A program made the position numbers and the translations under genes. Below the pieces are notes generated by a model. It was not told the origin of the DNA and ran no database searches. It saw only the letters and a list, made by a program, of their open reading frames with translations. Of a stretch of 64,000 nt of DNA, positions 16,960-26,642 are shown piece by piece; positions within the stretch are counted from its first letter, which is position 1, and each line of letters begins with the position of its first letter. Source of the DNA: JBDOQU01 sp039839375. GTDB lineage: Bacteria; Pseudomonadota; Alphaproteobacteria; DSM-16000; Inquilinaceae. The stretch spans positions 1-64,000 of the forward strand of contig NZ_JBDOQU010000006.1 in NCBI RefSeq assembly GCF_039839375.1, given 5' to 3'.

Positions 16960-19900
16960 TCACAGTTTCAGGTCGATCTCCCCGACGGAGGTTTCCGCCG
17001 TATCGCCGGTCATCGTCAGACGATTGCCCTCGACCGTTCCGGCGATCGCCACGGGATTCGAGAGAGCGGTCAGGATCTGCCGGGTGCGGCCATCGGGCGC
17101 CATGATGATGAGCGAGATCAGCATCTCCTGGCAGCGCGGTTCATCATATTCCATCTTTCCGATGAAGCCGTCCGCAACGAACGCCCCCGGCTCCGAGACC
17201 TGGGCGACGAAAGGAGTTCCGGGGCTGTCGTGGGTGAAGAGAGGGCCTTCCGGCCCAATCCAGGGCGCGTCGTCGAGCGTCCATTGGCCGAAGACCAGGA
17301 CGCCGGCATCCGTGTCGCACTGGTATTGCTCGTCTTCGGGCATGTCGGCCGTCCAACGCATGTAGATACGGTTGTTCCGCTCATCCGTCTGCCGGGGTTC
17401 GCCATACTTCCCTATCAGCAGGTCCCGGACGGCGGCGACGGGCGGTCCCTCCCCTTCCGGATAGAATATCCAGCGGGAGATCGCGGTGACGCTCTGATCG
17501 GCCAGCGGCGGCTCATGATAGATCATGATGGTCTGCGCTGCGTCGGGCGTCCGCAGCATCACGCCCTCGTTGAAGGGGTCCCACATGTTGGCGCCGGTCG
17601 CCGCCGACCGGTCCTCCCGCCGGGCCTCGTACCGGATTGTTTCCCCGATTTCCGCCCCGATGGTGGAGACCGCCTTCTCCAGATTGCCGCCCAGGCTCAC
17701 GCCCAATATGTCGAAGCCGGCCGGCGCTTCGGCCGCCGGAGGAGGAGCTTCGGTCTCGTCCGGCGGCGGGGCGGCAACCTCGACGGCGGAAGCGGAGTCA
17801 GCGATGGACTCGTGGCGAATCCGGCTGGGATCGTTCGCCGTCAGGACTTCCTCCTCATCCAGAAGCTCGGCCTCCAGGACCTCGACCGACAGGAGCGGCC
17901 TCGTCCAACCCTCGGCCAAAGAAACCGGCCTGACCCTGACGCGCAGCGCGTAGTCCGGATGGGACGGGTTGGCCTGCTGCCATGCCTGCGCCTGCTCCGG
18001 CGGCATCCTGACGACGAACAGGTCGTGCGCCGTCGGCGTCAGCCCGACCGCGTTATGAACGCCGTCGCCATATCCCGACAGGGAGACGGAACCGACGGGG
18101 AATGAGCCGGTGGCGAAATCATAGTCGTCGAACCGCAGCCGGCCGACCGCCCAGACGCCGTCCGGCCCCGGATCGAACGCCTGCGCCTCCGCGACAAGCT
18201 GCTGCGCCCTCTCGCGCCGTTCGAACGCGTCGAGCCCGCTGCCGAGGGCCTCATAGACCGTTTCCAGAGGGTCTTCGCCCGCCATCTCTGCATAGAGGAC
18301 GGGGAAATAGGCCTCCGGCGGGAACGTAACCGGCGTCACGGCCATCGCGGCCGGAGCATCGAAGACGGCCGTCGCCACGACGGCGCCGGTTTCATAGTCG
18401 ATCAGCCGCCCGGCCGTCGGCGTCGCGTCCGCCACCAGATGGTCCTTGCGGCCGTCGGAGACGATGCGGAGGCCGGTGACGGATATGTCGGCCTCCAACG
18501 CCACGCTGCTGTTAGGCTGGAGGGCGGAGGGGTCGAACGGGATCTGGAAATCCTCGGCGGCCGAAGGAAGAACGATGGCGATCTCCTGGAACTGAAGGGG
18601 CCAAGTGCCGTCATGCGCCAACCGGAAGAGGTAGAGTCGGTCGGCCGGCACCGCCAGGTTGATTGCGAGGTTCCGGTTCTCGGAACCGGAGGAGCGCCGG
18701 AACAACGGCATCCGCCCGTCCCGCAGCCGTTCCTCATTCATCGAGAAAGTGCCGCCATGACCGAACAACAGCGTCTCCGGCAGGTTGGCGGCGCGTTGCG
18801 TCGTCCATTCCATGAAGCGCGGGATCAGAGCGAGCTCGACCATGGTCGAAAGATCGCCGGACGAGATGTCGACGCCGTCGAAGAAATGCGGCCAATCGCG
18901 GTTCCGGTCGTTTCTTTCCCACCTGGCCCGCGCCCCTGCCCATTGCCGCCATTCCTGCTCAGTCGGCTCCCAAAGGCCATGCTTGAGCATGAGCAACATC
19001 GCGGTGGCCGGCTGGCGGAGTTGGATCGGCGCGACGGGAACGTCGGCCGCGGCGACCGGTTCATCTTCCTGCATGTCGAACCGCCGGATCGGCGACCGCA
19101 GCCCCTCATCCGCCGCGGAGAAGAGCACGGCCCCGTCGGTCGTGATCTCAAGCTGGAACCGGCGCGCGCCCCTTTCCGGGTCGATCTCCTTCATTCCGAC
19201 GATTGAAAGTTCCAGGCCCACGCGGGCTCCCGACCGCAGATGCATGTCCTTGAAAGCCTGAGCCTCCGCCAGCGGGACGGCGATGCCGCGGGGCAATCCT
19301 GAAACGTCGAAGGGGCGCCGGATAGCCATCGCCGGGATGTCCGCCGAAATCTGCCGCCAATCGCAGTACCGCTCGATATTGTCGTCGAGGGGGAAATAGC
19401 CCTCCTCGAAATCATATTCCCGGACCGGTATCCGGCAATCGAGCAGCAGCGGGATCGGAGGAGACGGCGCCGCCGCGGCGAGGGCGGGCGCGTAGTCCGA
19501 CCTGAACAGCGCCAGAAGGCGGCGGCGCGCGAATTCATCCATGTCGGCGCGTTGGATCGATCCTATCCGCCCAACGGTCGCTTCATAGTCGACGCCCGCG
19601 CCCGCCAGCAGGGATCGCTGATCCCCCTCCGCCAGCAAGTCCGCATAGGCCAGCGCGCGTCTGTCGTCATCCAGAAGGCCCGGCGACGATGCGAGCGCCA
19701 GAAGCGCCGCCTGGCGAGCTATCAGGGCGGCGTTATCTTTCACGATCAGCCGGGTGGGATCGACGGTGACGACGCCGGTTGCCGAGGCCGGTGCATCGGA
19801 CGGGCCGAGGTCGATCCGGCGGATTTCCTGCTGAAAGCGGTCATCATGGAAGAAGATCACGGCCTCCGGCTGCTGGATCAGGTCGAAACTGACATTCGCC

Positions 19901-21261
19901 CCCTCGTTCGGCGTGATTCCGGCGATCGTCAGGGCGATGCCGGCGACGATTTCCCTCTCGCTTCCGATGGCCGCCAGGAAAGCCTCAGCCTCCGTTACCG
20001 GCACTTCGAGATATTCGAGAAGGCCGTCAGTGGAGAATCCGGTGCGGATCGAAAGAATGGGGCTGGCGCCTATGGAATCGCACCGGTGGAATGCGCCGAG
20101 GGCGAAACGCTGATTGGCGAAATCATAATCGCCGATCGACACGCGGCAGACGACCAGGACGGGAATCGGCGGGGTCGGCGCTTCCGCCATCAGCCGAGGC
20201 TGCCCGATATCGCGGAACCCCTCTAGGATGCGCTGCATCTGGAATTCATTGAAACCAAGATTGGTCAGCGTCTGCCAATCGATGCGGTAGTCTTGCGCCT
20301 CCAGCCTGGTCTGCTGCCGCGCGACCATGTCGGGCGCGGCGGACACGAGGATGCGCCGCCGTTCCTCAGGCGACAGCAGACGCGTCAATTGGGACACAGC
20401 GTCCCAGTCCTGGCCGATTTCCGGCGCGGCGGCGAGCGCCATCCGTGCCAGTACCGGGCCGAAATCGACCTCCCGCAAACGATCCGGCATGTAGATGGGA
20501 GCCGGAAGGACGATGCGGCCCTCGAACGTCTCGAACCCTTGGGCCGCAAGCGCCTGCGTCTGGGGAGAGGCCGGAACCGCCATCAAGGCAGGCGTACCGG
20601 CCGGACCGGGTTTCGATGGTTGCGCGAAGGTGGACGGGAAGGTTCCTCGCTGGGACGCTCCGTCCGACATCACAAGGCCGCCCGAACCGGCGAACTGACC
20701 CGACCCCTGCCCTCGCAGCGTGGTGACCAGGTCAGGCGAAGGTTGGCCTGTCGCAGGCAGGCCGCGGTCTGACTGGAAGGCCTGGATCGCCGACCGCGTC
20801 GCCGGGCCCATCAGACCGTCCGGCACGCCGGCGTCGTAGCCGAGCGCGTTCAGCGACTGCTGTATCTCCCGCACGCGGGTCCGCTCATCCAGCGGCACCA
20901 GCGCGTCCGGGGCAGGCGGCGGCATCGCCGCGACCTCGCCGTCGGCAACCGACGCCGTCCCCTGCCAGACCGCCGCGCCGCCGACGGAGCCGACCAGCGT
21001 CATCCGCCGCGCCTCGGGACATTCGAACGGCAGGATATTCGTCAGGATCGCCGTCATGCGCCTGATCTGGAAGGCGTCCCCGGCGAAGCTGTCCCGCGTC
21101 GGGGACCTGATCTCGACATAGATCGTCTCGCCGCACCAGTCGCCGTCCAGGACATGCGCCTCCAGCGCGCCGTCCTGAAGCAGCCGACGGGCGTCGGCCG
21201 GTGAGACAAGAGCGATCGCCGCGCCCAGCGCGGCGAGGATCCCGGCCTTCACGATCCGCAT
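16960..21261 (-). CDS. Very large secreted protein with peptidoglycan-binding domain and three related modules
   Basis: 1433 aa with a cleavable signal (about 1-24, ending ADA). A PG_binding_1 domain occupies about 126-184 (REIQQSLNALGYDAGVPDGLMG.ATRSAIQAFQ). The rest matches no family I can name. Three segments share a pattern of a Pro-rich lead, an (L/C)R(I/V/F)xxx-YDF core and a SFPVGS-like strand: near residues 371, 608 and 1040. The pattern suggests an internally repeated domain, perhaps DUF4852-like. Export and PG binding imply a periplasmic or surface role. It heads the operon with the glycine-zipper lipoprotein. No enzymatic motif was found. Confidence 0.8.
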   Translation of the reverse strand: MRIVKAGILAALGAAIALVSPADARRLLQDGALEAHVLDGDWCGETIYVEIRSPTRDSFAGDAFQIRRMTAILTNILPFECPEARRMTLVGSVGGAAVWQGTASVADGEVAAMPPPAPDALVPLDERTRVREIQQSLNALGYDAGVPDGLMGPATRSAIQAFQSDRGLPATGQPSPDLVTTLRGQGSGQFAGSGGLVMSDGASQRGTFPSTFAQPSKPGPAGTPALMAVPASPQTQALAAQGFETFEGRIVLPAPIYMPDRLREVDFGPVLARMALAAAPEIGQDWDAVSQLTRLLSPEERRRILVSAAPDMVARQQTRLEAQDYRIDWQTLTNLGFNEFQMQRILEGFRDIGQPRLMAEAPTPPIPVLVVCRVSIGDYDFANQRFALGAFHRCDSIGASPILSIRTGFSTDGLLEYLEVPVTEAEAFLAAIGSEREIVAGIALTIAGITPNEGANVSFDLIQQPEAVIFFHDDRFQQEIRRIDLGPSDAPASATGVVTVDPTRLIVKDNAALIARQAALLALASSPGLLDDDRRALAYADLLAEGDQRSLLAGAGVDYEATVGRIGSIQRADMDEFARRRLLALFRSDYAPALAAAAPSPPIPLLLDCRIPVREYDFEEGYFPLDDNIERYCDWRQISADIPAMAIRRPFDVSGLPRGIAVPLAEAQAFKDMHLRSGARVGLELSIVGMKEIDPERGARRFQLEITTDGAVLFSAADEGLRSPIRRFDMQEDEPVAAADVPVAPIQLRQPATAMLLMLKHGLWEPTEQEWRQWAGARARWERNDRNRDWPHFFDGVDISSGDLSTMVELALIPRFMEWTTQRAANLPETLLFGHGGTFSMNEERLRDGRMPLFRRSSGSENRNLAINLAVPADRLYLFRLAHDGTWPLQFQEIAIVLPSAAEDFQIPFDPSALQPNSSVALEADISVTGLRIVSDGRKDHLVADATPTAGRLIDYETGAVVATAVFDAPAAMAVTPVTFPPEAYFPVLYAEMAGEDPLETVYEALGSGLDAFERRERAQQLVAEAQAFDPGPDGVWAVGRLRFDDYDFATGSFPVGSVSLSGYGDGVHNAVGLTPTAHDLFVVRMPPEQAQAWQQANPSHPDYALRVRVRPVSLAEGWTRPLLSVEVLEAELLDEEEVLTANDPSRIRHESIADSASAVEVAAPPPDETEAPPPAAEAPAGFDILGVSLGGNLEKAVSTIGAEIGETIRYEARREDRSAATGANMWDPFNEGVMLRTPDAAQTIMIYHEPPLADQSVTAISRWIFYPEGEGPPVAAVRDLLIGKYGEPRQTDERNNRIYMRWTADMPEDEQYQCDTDAGVLVFGQWTLDDAPWIGPEGPLFTHDSPGTPFVAQVSEPGAFVADGFIGKMEYDEPRCQEMLISLIIMAPDGRTRQILTALSNPVAIAGTVEGNRLTMTGDTAETSVGEIDLKL

Positions 21262-21381
21262 GGCCGCCTCCCGATTTCCAGATCGGGAAAATTGTATCTA
21301 TCGGAAGATGACCGACAACCCCGGGCGCAACGGCTTACCCCTATGCGCTATGGCTTATCCGGAATCGCTGCGAAACCTATC

Positions 21382-22173
21382 CTAAATCGCGGTCACGGAC
21401 GCGGCATCCTGGAACGGTCGGACGGTCATGCGGCAGGAGCCGTCGGCGATCAGGAGATGGTTGTTGGGCACCTCGCTCCAGGCCGCCAACTCGGCGTCCA
21501 GCGGTTCGGAGACGACGATCATGTGGTCCTCTCCCTGGCAGGCGAAGAGCGAGGGGGCGACGCCGTCGCTGGAATAGCGGACGGCGATCACCCGCCGCCC
21601 GTCGCTGAGGCAGGCCGTCAGCTTGAACGGCTCTTCCTCCGCGATCTCCGCCGCGGCCGCGTTGATCGTCTCCACCGTCTTCGCCAGCGCCGCGACCGGG
21701 TCGTCCTCCAGCCCGAAGCGGAACAGCAGATGGAAGATCAGTTCGCTGTCGGTCGTGCCCTGCAGGCAGGCGTAGAGATCGTCGGTCAGCAGGGCGTTCA
21801 GCCGGCGACGGAGCCTGTCGTAGCCGCCGATCTGGCCGTTATGCATGAACAGCCATCTGCCATGGCCGAAGGGATGGCAATTGGCGCGGCTGGTCGCGGT
21901 GCCGGTCGACGCCCGGACATGGGCGAAGAACAGGCCGGAGCGGATCTGGTGGGCCAGATGGCGCAGATTGGGGTCGTTCCAGGCCGGCAGGGTCTCGCGA
22001 TAGATGCCGGGCGTCTCGCGCTCGCCATACCAGCCGACGCCGAAGCCGTCGCCATTGGTCGCCACCGCCGCCTTGCGGGCGTGGAGGCTCTGCTCGATCA
22101 GGGAGTTCACCGGCTCCATGATCAGCTTTTCCAGGAAGATCGGACGGCCGTGATAGGTCAGCCAGCGGCACAT
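21382..22173 (-). CDS. Class II glutamine amidotransferase (YafJ/EgtC-like)
   Basis: 263 aa beginning MCRWLTYHG at the ATG at 22173; this start places the catalytic Cys second, to be exposed after Met removal, as Ntn amidohydrolases require. Other family motifs are NGDGFGVGWYG, FFAHVRAST and HNGQIGG. Members hydrolyse glutamine or gamma-glutamyl amides; EgtC in ergothioneine synthesis is one, but no egt genes are nearby, so the substrate is open. It starts 7 bp after the MAPEG gene, which itself overlaps accA, making a three-gene operon. Confidence 0.88.
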   Translation of the reverse strand: MCRWLTYHGRPIFLEKLIMEPVNSLIEQSLHARKAAVATNGDGFGVGWYGERETPGIYRETLPAWNDPNLRHLAHQIRSGLFFAHVRASTGTATSRANCHPFGHGRWLFMHNGQIGGYDRLRRRLNALLTDDLYACLQGTTDSELIFHLLFRFGLEDDPVAALAKTVETINAAAAEIAEEEPFKLTACLSDGRRVIAVRYSSDGVAPSLFACQGEDHMIVVSEPLDAELAAWSEVPNNHLLIADGSCRMTVRPFQDAASVTAI

Positions 22174-22180
22174 GGGCGGT

Positions 22181-22723
22181 CTATCCTGCAATCAGGGCGT
22201 AGAGCAGGTAGAGCACCATGCCGGCATTCACGTTGAAGGTGACGGACATGCCGGGCGCCCGGAAATAGGGATGACGCTCATAGCCGATCCAGAAGAGCGC
22301 GCGGCCCACGGCGAAGAAGCCGATGGCGAGGGAGAGGATGCCGACATGGGAGGGTGGCAGCGCGACGGCGAGGCCGAGGAAGGCCGGAACGAAGATCGCC
22401 GTCTGCTCGACGCTGTTGGACAACACCCGCTGGCGGATGCGGTAAGTTCGGCTTTCCTCATCGTCGATCGGGTTGAAGGCGCGGGTGCCGACCCTCGCCA
22501 TGGCGACGCCGGCGACCATCATCAGCAGCAGCGCCGAGGGCCAGACCAGCAGCCGGACGGCGACGACCAGCCTTTCGGCCGCGCTTTCCGGCGCGGCGGC
22601 CGGGCCGGCCATCATGACGAGGAGGATCAGGAAAAGCGCCCAGCCGAGGATGGCCGCGCCACCATTCAGGACGATGGCCCCACGGACGACGCGGCGGGAC
22701 CGGCTCGCTTCCCTTGCCGTCAC
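22181..22723 (-). CDS. MAPEG-family membrane protein
   Basis: 180 aa with four membrane helices. The family signature region is seen as AFNPIDDEESRTYRIRQRVLSNSVEQTAIF, and GRALFWIGYERHPYFRAPGM closes the domain. MAPEG proteins include glutathione-dependent transferases and peroxidases; bacterial members are largely uncharacterised. The start codon overlaps the accA stop by 4 bp (ATGA), so it is translationally coupled to accA. Confidence 0.87.
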   Translation of the reverse strand: MTAREASRSRRVVRGAIVLNGGAAILGWALFLILLVMMAGPAAAPESAAERLVVAVRLLVWPSALLLMMVAGVAMARVGTRAFNPIDDEESRTYRIRQRVLSNSVEQTAIFVPAFLGLAVALPPSHVGILSLAIGFFAVGRALFWIGYERHPYFRAPGMSVTFNVNAGMVLYLLYALIAG

Positions 22724-23676
22724 CCCAGGCCCTTCTGGCCCATATCCAGGAACTTCTCCCGACGCCTGGCCTTGAGCGCGCCGCCATCCAGGCTGCGCAG
22801 CCCGTCGAGCGCCTGCTCCACCGCATTGCCCACGCGGGTTATCGCCGCCTCCGGGAAGCGATGCGCCCCGCCCATGGGTTCTGTGATGACGGAATCGATG
22901 ACGCCAAGCTGCTTCAGGTCGCTGGCCGTCAGGCGCAGCGCCGCCGCCGCCTCGGCCGCCTGGGCGGCGTTCTTCCAGAGTATCTGGGCGCAGCCTTCCG
23001 GCGAGATCACGGAGTAAACCGCGTGTTCGAGCATCAGAACCCGATCCGCCACCGCGATGGCGATCGCCCCGCCGGACCCCCCCTCGCCGATGACGATCGA
23101 GATGATGGGCGTCTTCAGCCCCAGGCAGACCTCGACCGAACGGGCGATGGCTTCGGCCTGGCCGCGCTCTTCCGACGCGACGCCGGGATAGGCGCCGGCC
23201 GTATCGACGAACGTCACCACCGGCAGGTTGAACCGATCGGCCAGGTTCATCAGGCGGATGGCCTTCCGGTAGCCCTCGGGCTTCGCCATGCCGAAGTTGT
23301 GCCGGACGCGGCTTTCGGTGTCCGCGCCCTTCTCATGGCCGATCAGCATCACGGAACGGCCGCGGAACCTGCCCATGCCGCCGACGATGGCGCGATCCTC
23401 CGCGAAGGCGCGGTCGCCGGCCAGCGGCGTGAAATCCTCGATCAGGGCGTCGACATAGTCGCTGAAATGCGGACGGTTGGGGTGGCGCGCCACCTGCACC
23501 TTCTGCGCCGGGGTCAGCTTCTCGTACGTGCTGCGCAAAAGCCGGTCGACCTTGGTCTGCAGCCGGCCGACCTCCTCTGCGATATTGATGTCGCCGTCGT
23601 CGGAGAGATGGCGCAGTTCCTCGATCTTGCCTTCCAACTCGGCGATCGGCTTTTCGAAATCCAGGAAAGTCTGCAT
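22720..23676 (-). CDS. accA: Acetyl-CoA carboxylase carboxyltransferase subunit alpha
   Basis: 318 aa, the normal length. It pairs with AccD to move carboxyl from biotin to acetyl-CoA, the committed step of fatty-acid synthesis. Typical stretches include the N-terminal FLDFEKPIAELE coiled coil, GRFRGRSVMLIGHEKG, FVDTAGAYPGVASEERGQAEAIA and IGEGGSGGAIAI. Essential housekeeping gene; in many alphaproteobacteria it stands apart from accD, as here. It leads an operon with the MAPEG and amidotransferase genes. Confidence 0.97.
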   Translation of the reverse strand: MQTFLDFEKPIAELEGKIEELRHLSDDGDINIAEEVGRLQTKVDRLLRSTYEKLTPAQKVQVARHPNRPHFSDYVDALIEDFTPLAGDRAFAEDRAIVGGMGRFRGRSVMLIGHEKGADTESRVRHNFGMAKPEGYRKAIRLMNLADRFNLPVVTFVDTAGAYPGVASEERGQAEAIARSVEVCLGLKTPIISIVIGEGGSGGAIAIAVADRVLMLEHAVYSVISPEGCAQILWKNAAQAAEAAAALRLTASDLKQLGVIDSVITEPMGGAHRFPEAAITRVGNAVEQALDGLRSLDGGALKARRREKFLDMGQKGLG

Positions 23677-23916
23677 GGAGCCTTGGTCTTAATGGCGCGG
23701 GGAAGCGGCCAGGAATGGCGCGAACGCGAAGGGGTCAGGCGATACCACACTCGTTCCGCCTCGGAAAGGCCCGCCGGAGCGGAACCTCCGCCCTCGGGCC
23801 GACGGATATGAGGTATAATATAAGGAACGGCCGAACCGCCAAAAAAGGCCAAGTTGCCCAATCAGGGCGCAAAAGCGGCGCGGCGGCGGTCATTTCGCGT
23901 GCTTGGGGGCCGACGG
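23677..23916. promoter_or_regulatory. Divergent intergenic region accA / PRC-barrel gene
   Basis: Gene-free stretch (the full gap runs to 23997). An A/T-rich island at about 23810-23822 (TATAATATAA) stands out from the GC-rich surroundings. On the minus strand TTGGCG followed by a 17-nt spacer and ATTATA is a possible sigma-70 promoter for accA. No small gene with a convincing ribosome site was found. Confidence 0.35.
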
Positions 23917-23942
23917 GGAACGGTGATCGGGAACCTGCCGTT
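23917..23942 (+). promoter_or_regulatory. Candidate sigma-EcfG (general stress) promoter
   Basis: GGAAC-N17-CGTT, with GGAAC at 23917-23921 and CGTT at 23939-23942, about 55 bp before the PRC-barrel gene. It fits the alphaproteobacterial EcfG consensus (GGAAC, 16-19 nt spacer, CGTT). Known EcfG targets often include secreted PRC-barrel or low-complexity proteins. Confidence 0.5.
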
Positions 23943-23997
23943 CTCTAGCTCGTCGGGGCGCAAGAAGAGCCCCAATGCGAACGAATGAGGTAATGAC

Positions 23998-24720
23998 ATG
24001 CGCAAGCATCTGATCACAGCCGTTTCGACCCTCGCCCTCCTGTCGCCTGCCGCTTTCGCGCAGAGTTCCGGAAGCGCCGGGGTGGACGCCGAGGCCAATG
24101 TCGGCGTCGAGTCCGACAGTCAGGTCGTGGCGCCGACGACGGAGAATTCAGTCGATGCCGGCGCGGAAGCCGATATCGGCGCCGAAGTCGGTGTCGGTGC
24201 TGAAGCCGACGCCGAGGGCGGCGGTGTGCTCGACAGCGTGGCCGAGACCACCGGCGACGCGGTGGACGCGACCGGTGACGCCATCGGCAACGCCGTCGAC
24301 GCGACCGGCGAGGCGATCGACAACACGACCGATGCCGCCGGCGACATGATGAGCGGCGCGGAGACCACGGCCGAAGGCACGGTCGAAACCGGCGCGGACG
24401 CCGTCGTCGGCACGACCACCGGCGCCTCCGCCGAGGCCGAGGGCGCGACCGCCGGCATCCTGGAGACGATGAGCCCGGATGAGCTGATCGGCAAGTCCGT
24501 GCAGTCCCCGGATGGCGACACGGTCGGCGAGGTGACGGAGATCATGGGCGTGCCCGGCGCCGCCCAGCAGATCCTGGTCACCACCGGCGGCTTCCTGGGC
24601 ATCGGCGCCAAGACGGTCGCCCTTGAGCCCTCGATGCTGATGTTCGACAGCACGACCGACGTGGTCGTCGTCAACATGACCGAAGCCGAACTGAAGGCCC
24701 TGCCCGAGTTCGAGGGTTAG
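23998..24720 (+). CDS. Secreted PRC-barrel protein with acidic repeat linker
   Basis: 240 aa. Signal peptide about 1-21 (LLSPAAFAQ). Residues about 25-155 are low-complexity, Ala/Gly/Asp/Glu/Thr-rich, with a degenerate repeat of the form (V/I)DATGDAI(G/D)N. The C-terminal 80 residues form a PRC-barrel (DELIGKSVQSPDGDTVGEVTEI..). Such proteins are periplasmic and often stress-induced; their function is not established. GAGGTAA precedes the ATG, a stress-type promoter lies upstream and a strong terminator follows, so the gene is monocistronic. Confidence 0.8.
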   Translation: MRKHLITAVSTLALLSPAAFAQSSGSAGVDAEANVGVESDSQVVAPTTENSVDAGAEADIGAEVGVGAEADAEGGGVLDSVAETTGDAVDATGDAIGNAVDATGEAIDNTTDAAGDMMSGAETTAEGTVETGADAVVGTTTGASAEAEGATAGILETMSPDELIGKSVQSPDGDTVGEVTEIMGVPGAAQQILVTTGGFLGIGAKTVALEPSMLMFDSTTDVVVVNMTEAELKALPEFEG

Positions 24721-24756
24721 AAGCCGACGCTCCTCACGCAGGGGAGTTGGAAGAAT

Positions 24757-24790
24757 GGGCCGGAGCGTCGAAGGCGCTCCGGCCCTTTTT
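24757..24790 (+). terminator. Rho-independent terminator
   Basis: Perfect 11-bp stem GGGCCGGAGCG / CGCTCCGGCCC (24757-24767 with 24775-24785), 7-nt loop, then TTTTT at 24786-24790. It ends the PRC-barrel transcript and insulates the BCCT gene. Confidence 0.9.
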
Positions 24791-24844
24791 CATGCCCGCG
24801 CTCTGGTCCCAACGGACCGACAAAGTCGTGAATCGACCGCCGGT

Positions 24845-24873
24845 TTGTCGTTTTCGGCGCGACCCTCTATATT
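24845..24873 (+). promoter_or_regulatory. Candidate sigma-70 promoter of the BCCT gene
   Basis: TTGTCG at 24845-24850, a 17-nt spacer, then TATATT at 24868-24873, followed by a T-rich tract. It lies about 125 bp before the start codon. Confidence 0.45.
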
Positions 24874-24999
24874 TTTTTTTCGTTTACTGAAGCACTTCGC
24901 TATGTCGGGCCGAGGGGCGACAGCTCCCGGACGGCCGGCATGGTTCCAAGCGGGCGGATCCTTCAACCACGCCCGCACCCGTCAGACAGGGGAGCGACC

Positions 25000-26634
25000 A
25001 TGAGCGACACCACATCCTATCCACCGCAAAGCCCAACCTTCACGCCCCACAAAATCGGCCAGGACAACATCCGGATACTGGGACTCGATGTTCACAATCC
25101 GGTCTTTTTCGTTTCCGCCGTTCTTATCGTGGCGTTCGTGATCCTTGCGCTGATTTTCCAGGAGGGCACGGCCGCCTTCTTCAACGGCGTGGATGCCAGC
25201 GAGACCGTCGCCGAAGGCTCGTTCAGGGATCTTGGCCTGCAGGCATGGCTGGTCAATATGTTCGACTGGCTTCTCCTGATGGCCGGCAACATCTTCGTGC
25301 TGTTCTGCCTGCTGCTGATCTTCTCGCCCTATGGAAGCATCCGGCTGGGCGGCAAGGACGCCAAGCCGAGCTACTCCTACGGCGGCTGGTTCTCCATGCT
25401 GTTCGCCGCCGGCATGGGCATCGGCCTGATGTTCTTCGGCGTTTCCGAACCGCTCACTCACTACCAAACCTCCGTCAATGGCGGAAGCTGGGCTCCGCTG
25501 ACGACTACCGGTCTTGACTCCGAGACGGCGCAGGCCAACGCCATGGCGGCGACGATCTTCCATTGGGCGCTTCATCCCTGGGCGATCTATGCGGTTGTCG
25601 GGCTGGCGCTCGCCTTCTTCGCCTATAATCGCGGTCTTCCACTTACGCTTCGTTCGGCCTTCTATCCGCTGCTCAAGGAACGTATCTGGGGCTGGCCCGG
25701 CCACGTCATCGACGCCCTGGCCGTGTTCGCCACGCTGTTCGGCCTCGCGACGTCGCTCGGCTTCGGCGCGGAGCAGGCGTTGGCAGGGCTGAACTTCCTG
25801 TTCGGCGCGCCGCTGACCGATACGGCCAAGGTGATCCTGATCATGGCGATCACCGCTATCGCCCTGATCTCCGTCGTCGCCGGGCTGGATGCAGGGGTGA
25901 AGCGGCTTTCGGAAATCAACATGATCCTGGCTTTCGTGTTGCTTGCCTTCATCTTTGTGGCGGGGCCGACGTTGGTCATCGCAACCGGGATCTTCGAGAA
26001 CGCCGCTGCCTACGTTACGCGGATCGTGCCGCTGTCCAACCCGTTCGGACGGGAGGATCAGGATTTCATGCAGGGTTGGACGGCGTTCTACTGGGCCTGG
26101 TGGATTTCATGGTCGCCGTTCGTCGGGATGTTCATCGCGCGGGTCTCGCGCGGACGCACGGTGCGGGAGTTCGTCACCTGCGTGCTCATCGTCCCCACCG
26201 TCGTCAGCATCATCTGGATGTCCACCTTCGGCGGCGCGGCGATCGATCAGGTGGTCGCGCAGGGCAATGTGGCCGTCACCGACGCGGCGCAGGAGTTGAA
26301 GCTGTTCGTGATGGCGCAGGCTCTGCCCCTGACGGCGATCGTCTCTTTCGTCGGGATCGTGCTGGTGATCGTGTTCTTCGTCACCTCGTCGGATTCGGCG
26401 TCGCTGGTGATCGACACGATCACCGCCGGCGGCAAGACCGACGCGCCGATGGCCCAGCGCGTGTTCTGGGCGATCTTCGAGGGGCTGGTCGCAATCGCCC
26501 TGCTTCTGGGCGGCGGGCTGGGCTCGCTGCAGGCCGCGGCGGTGGCTACCGGCATTCCCTTCGCCGTGGTGCTGCTGGCGATGATGTACAGCACCTTCAA
26601 AGGGCTGCGGGAGGAGAAGGCGCTGACAGGCTGA
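25000..26634 (+). CDS. BCCT-family transporter (glycine betaine/choline/carnitine type)
   Basis: 544 aa from the ATG at 25000, chosen for the GGGGAG site 7 nt upstream. Twelve membrane helices; BCCT signatures are GMGIGLMFFGVSEPLTHY and the aromatic substrate segment WAWWISWSPFVGMFIARVSRGRTVREF. The family imports betaine, choline, carnitine or related quaternary compounds with Na+ or H+, often for osmoprotection. The short C-terminal tail lacks a long osmosensing extension. No bet genes are adjacent, so the substrate is not settled. Own promoter and terminators on both sides. Confidence 0.93.
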   Translation: MSDTTSYPPQSPTFTPHKIGQDNIRILGLDVHNPVFFVSAVLIVAFVILALIFQEGTAAFFNGVDASETVAEGSFRDLGLQAWLVNMFDWLLLMAGNIFVLFCLLLIFSPYGSIRLGGKDAKPSYSYGGWFSMLFAAGMGIGLMFFGVSEPLTHYQTSVNGGSWAPLTTTGLDSETAQANAMAATIFHWALHPWAIYAVVGLALAFFAYNRGLPLTLRSAFYPLLKERIWGWPGHVIDALAVFATLFGLATSLGFGAEQALAGLNFLFGAPLTDTAKVILIMAITAIALISVVAGLDAGVKRLSEINMILAFVLLAFIFVAGPTLVIATGIFENAAAYVTRIVPLSNPFGREDQDFMQGWTAFYWAWWISWSPFVGMFIARVSRGRTVREFVTCVLIVPTVVSIIWMSTFGGAAIDQVVAQGNVAVTDAAQELKLFVMAQALPLTAIVSFVGIVLVIVFFVTSSDSASLVIDTITAGGKTDAPMAQRVFWAIFEGLVAIALLLGGGLGSLQAAAVATGIPFAVVLLAMMYSTFKGLREEKALTG

Positions 26635-26642
26635 ACGGCAAG

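Noticed and set aside
16939..18105. Long plus-strand frame at the 3' end of the large secreted protein gene
   Set aside because: No ribosome site and shadow composition.
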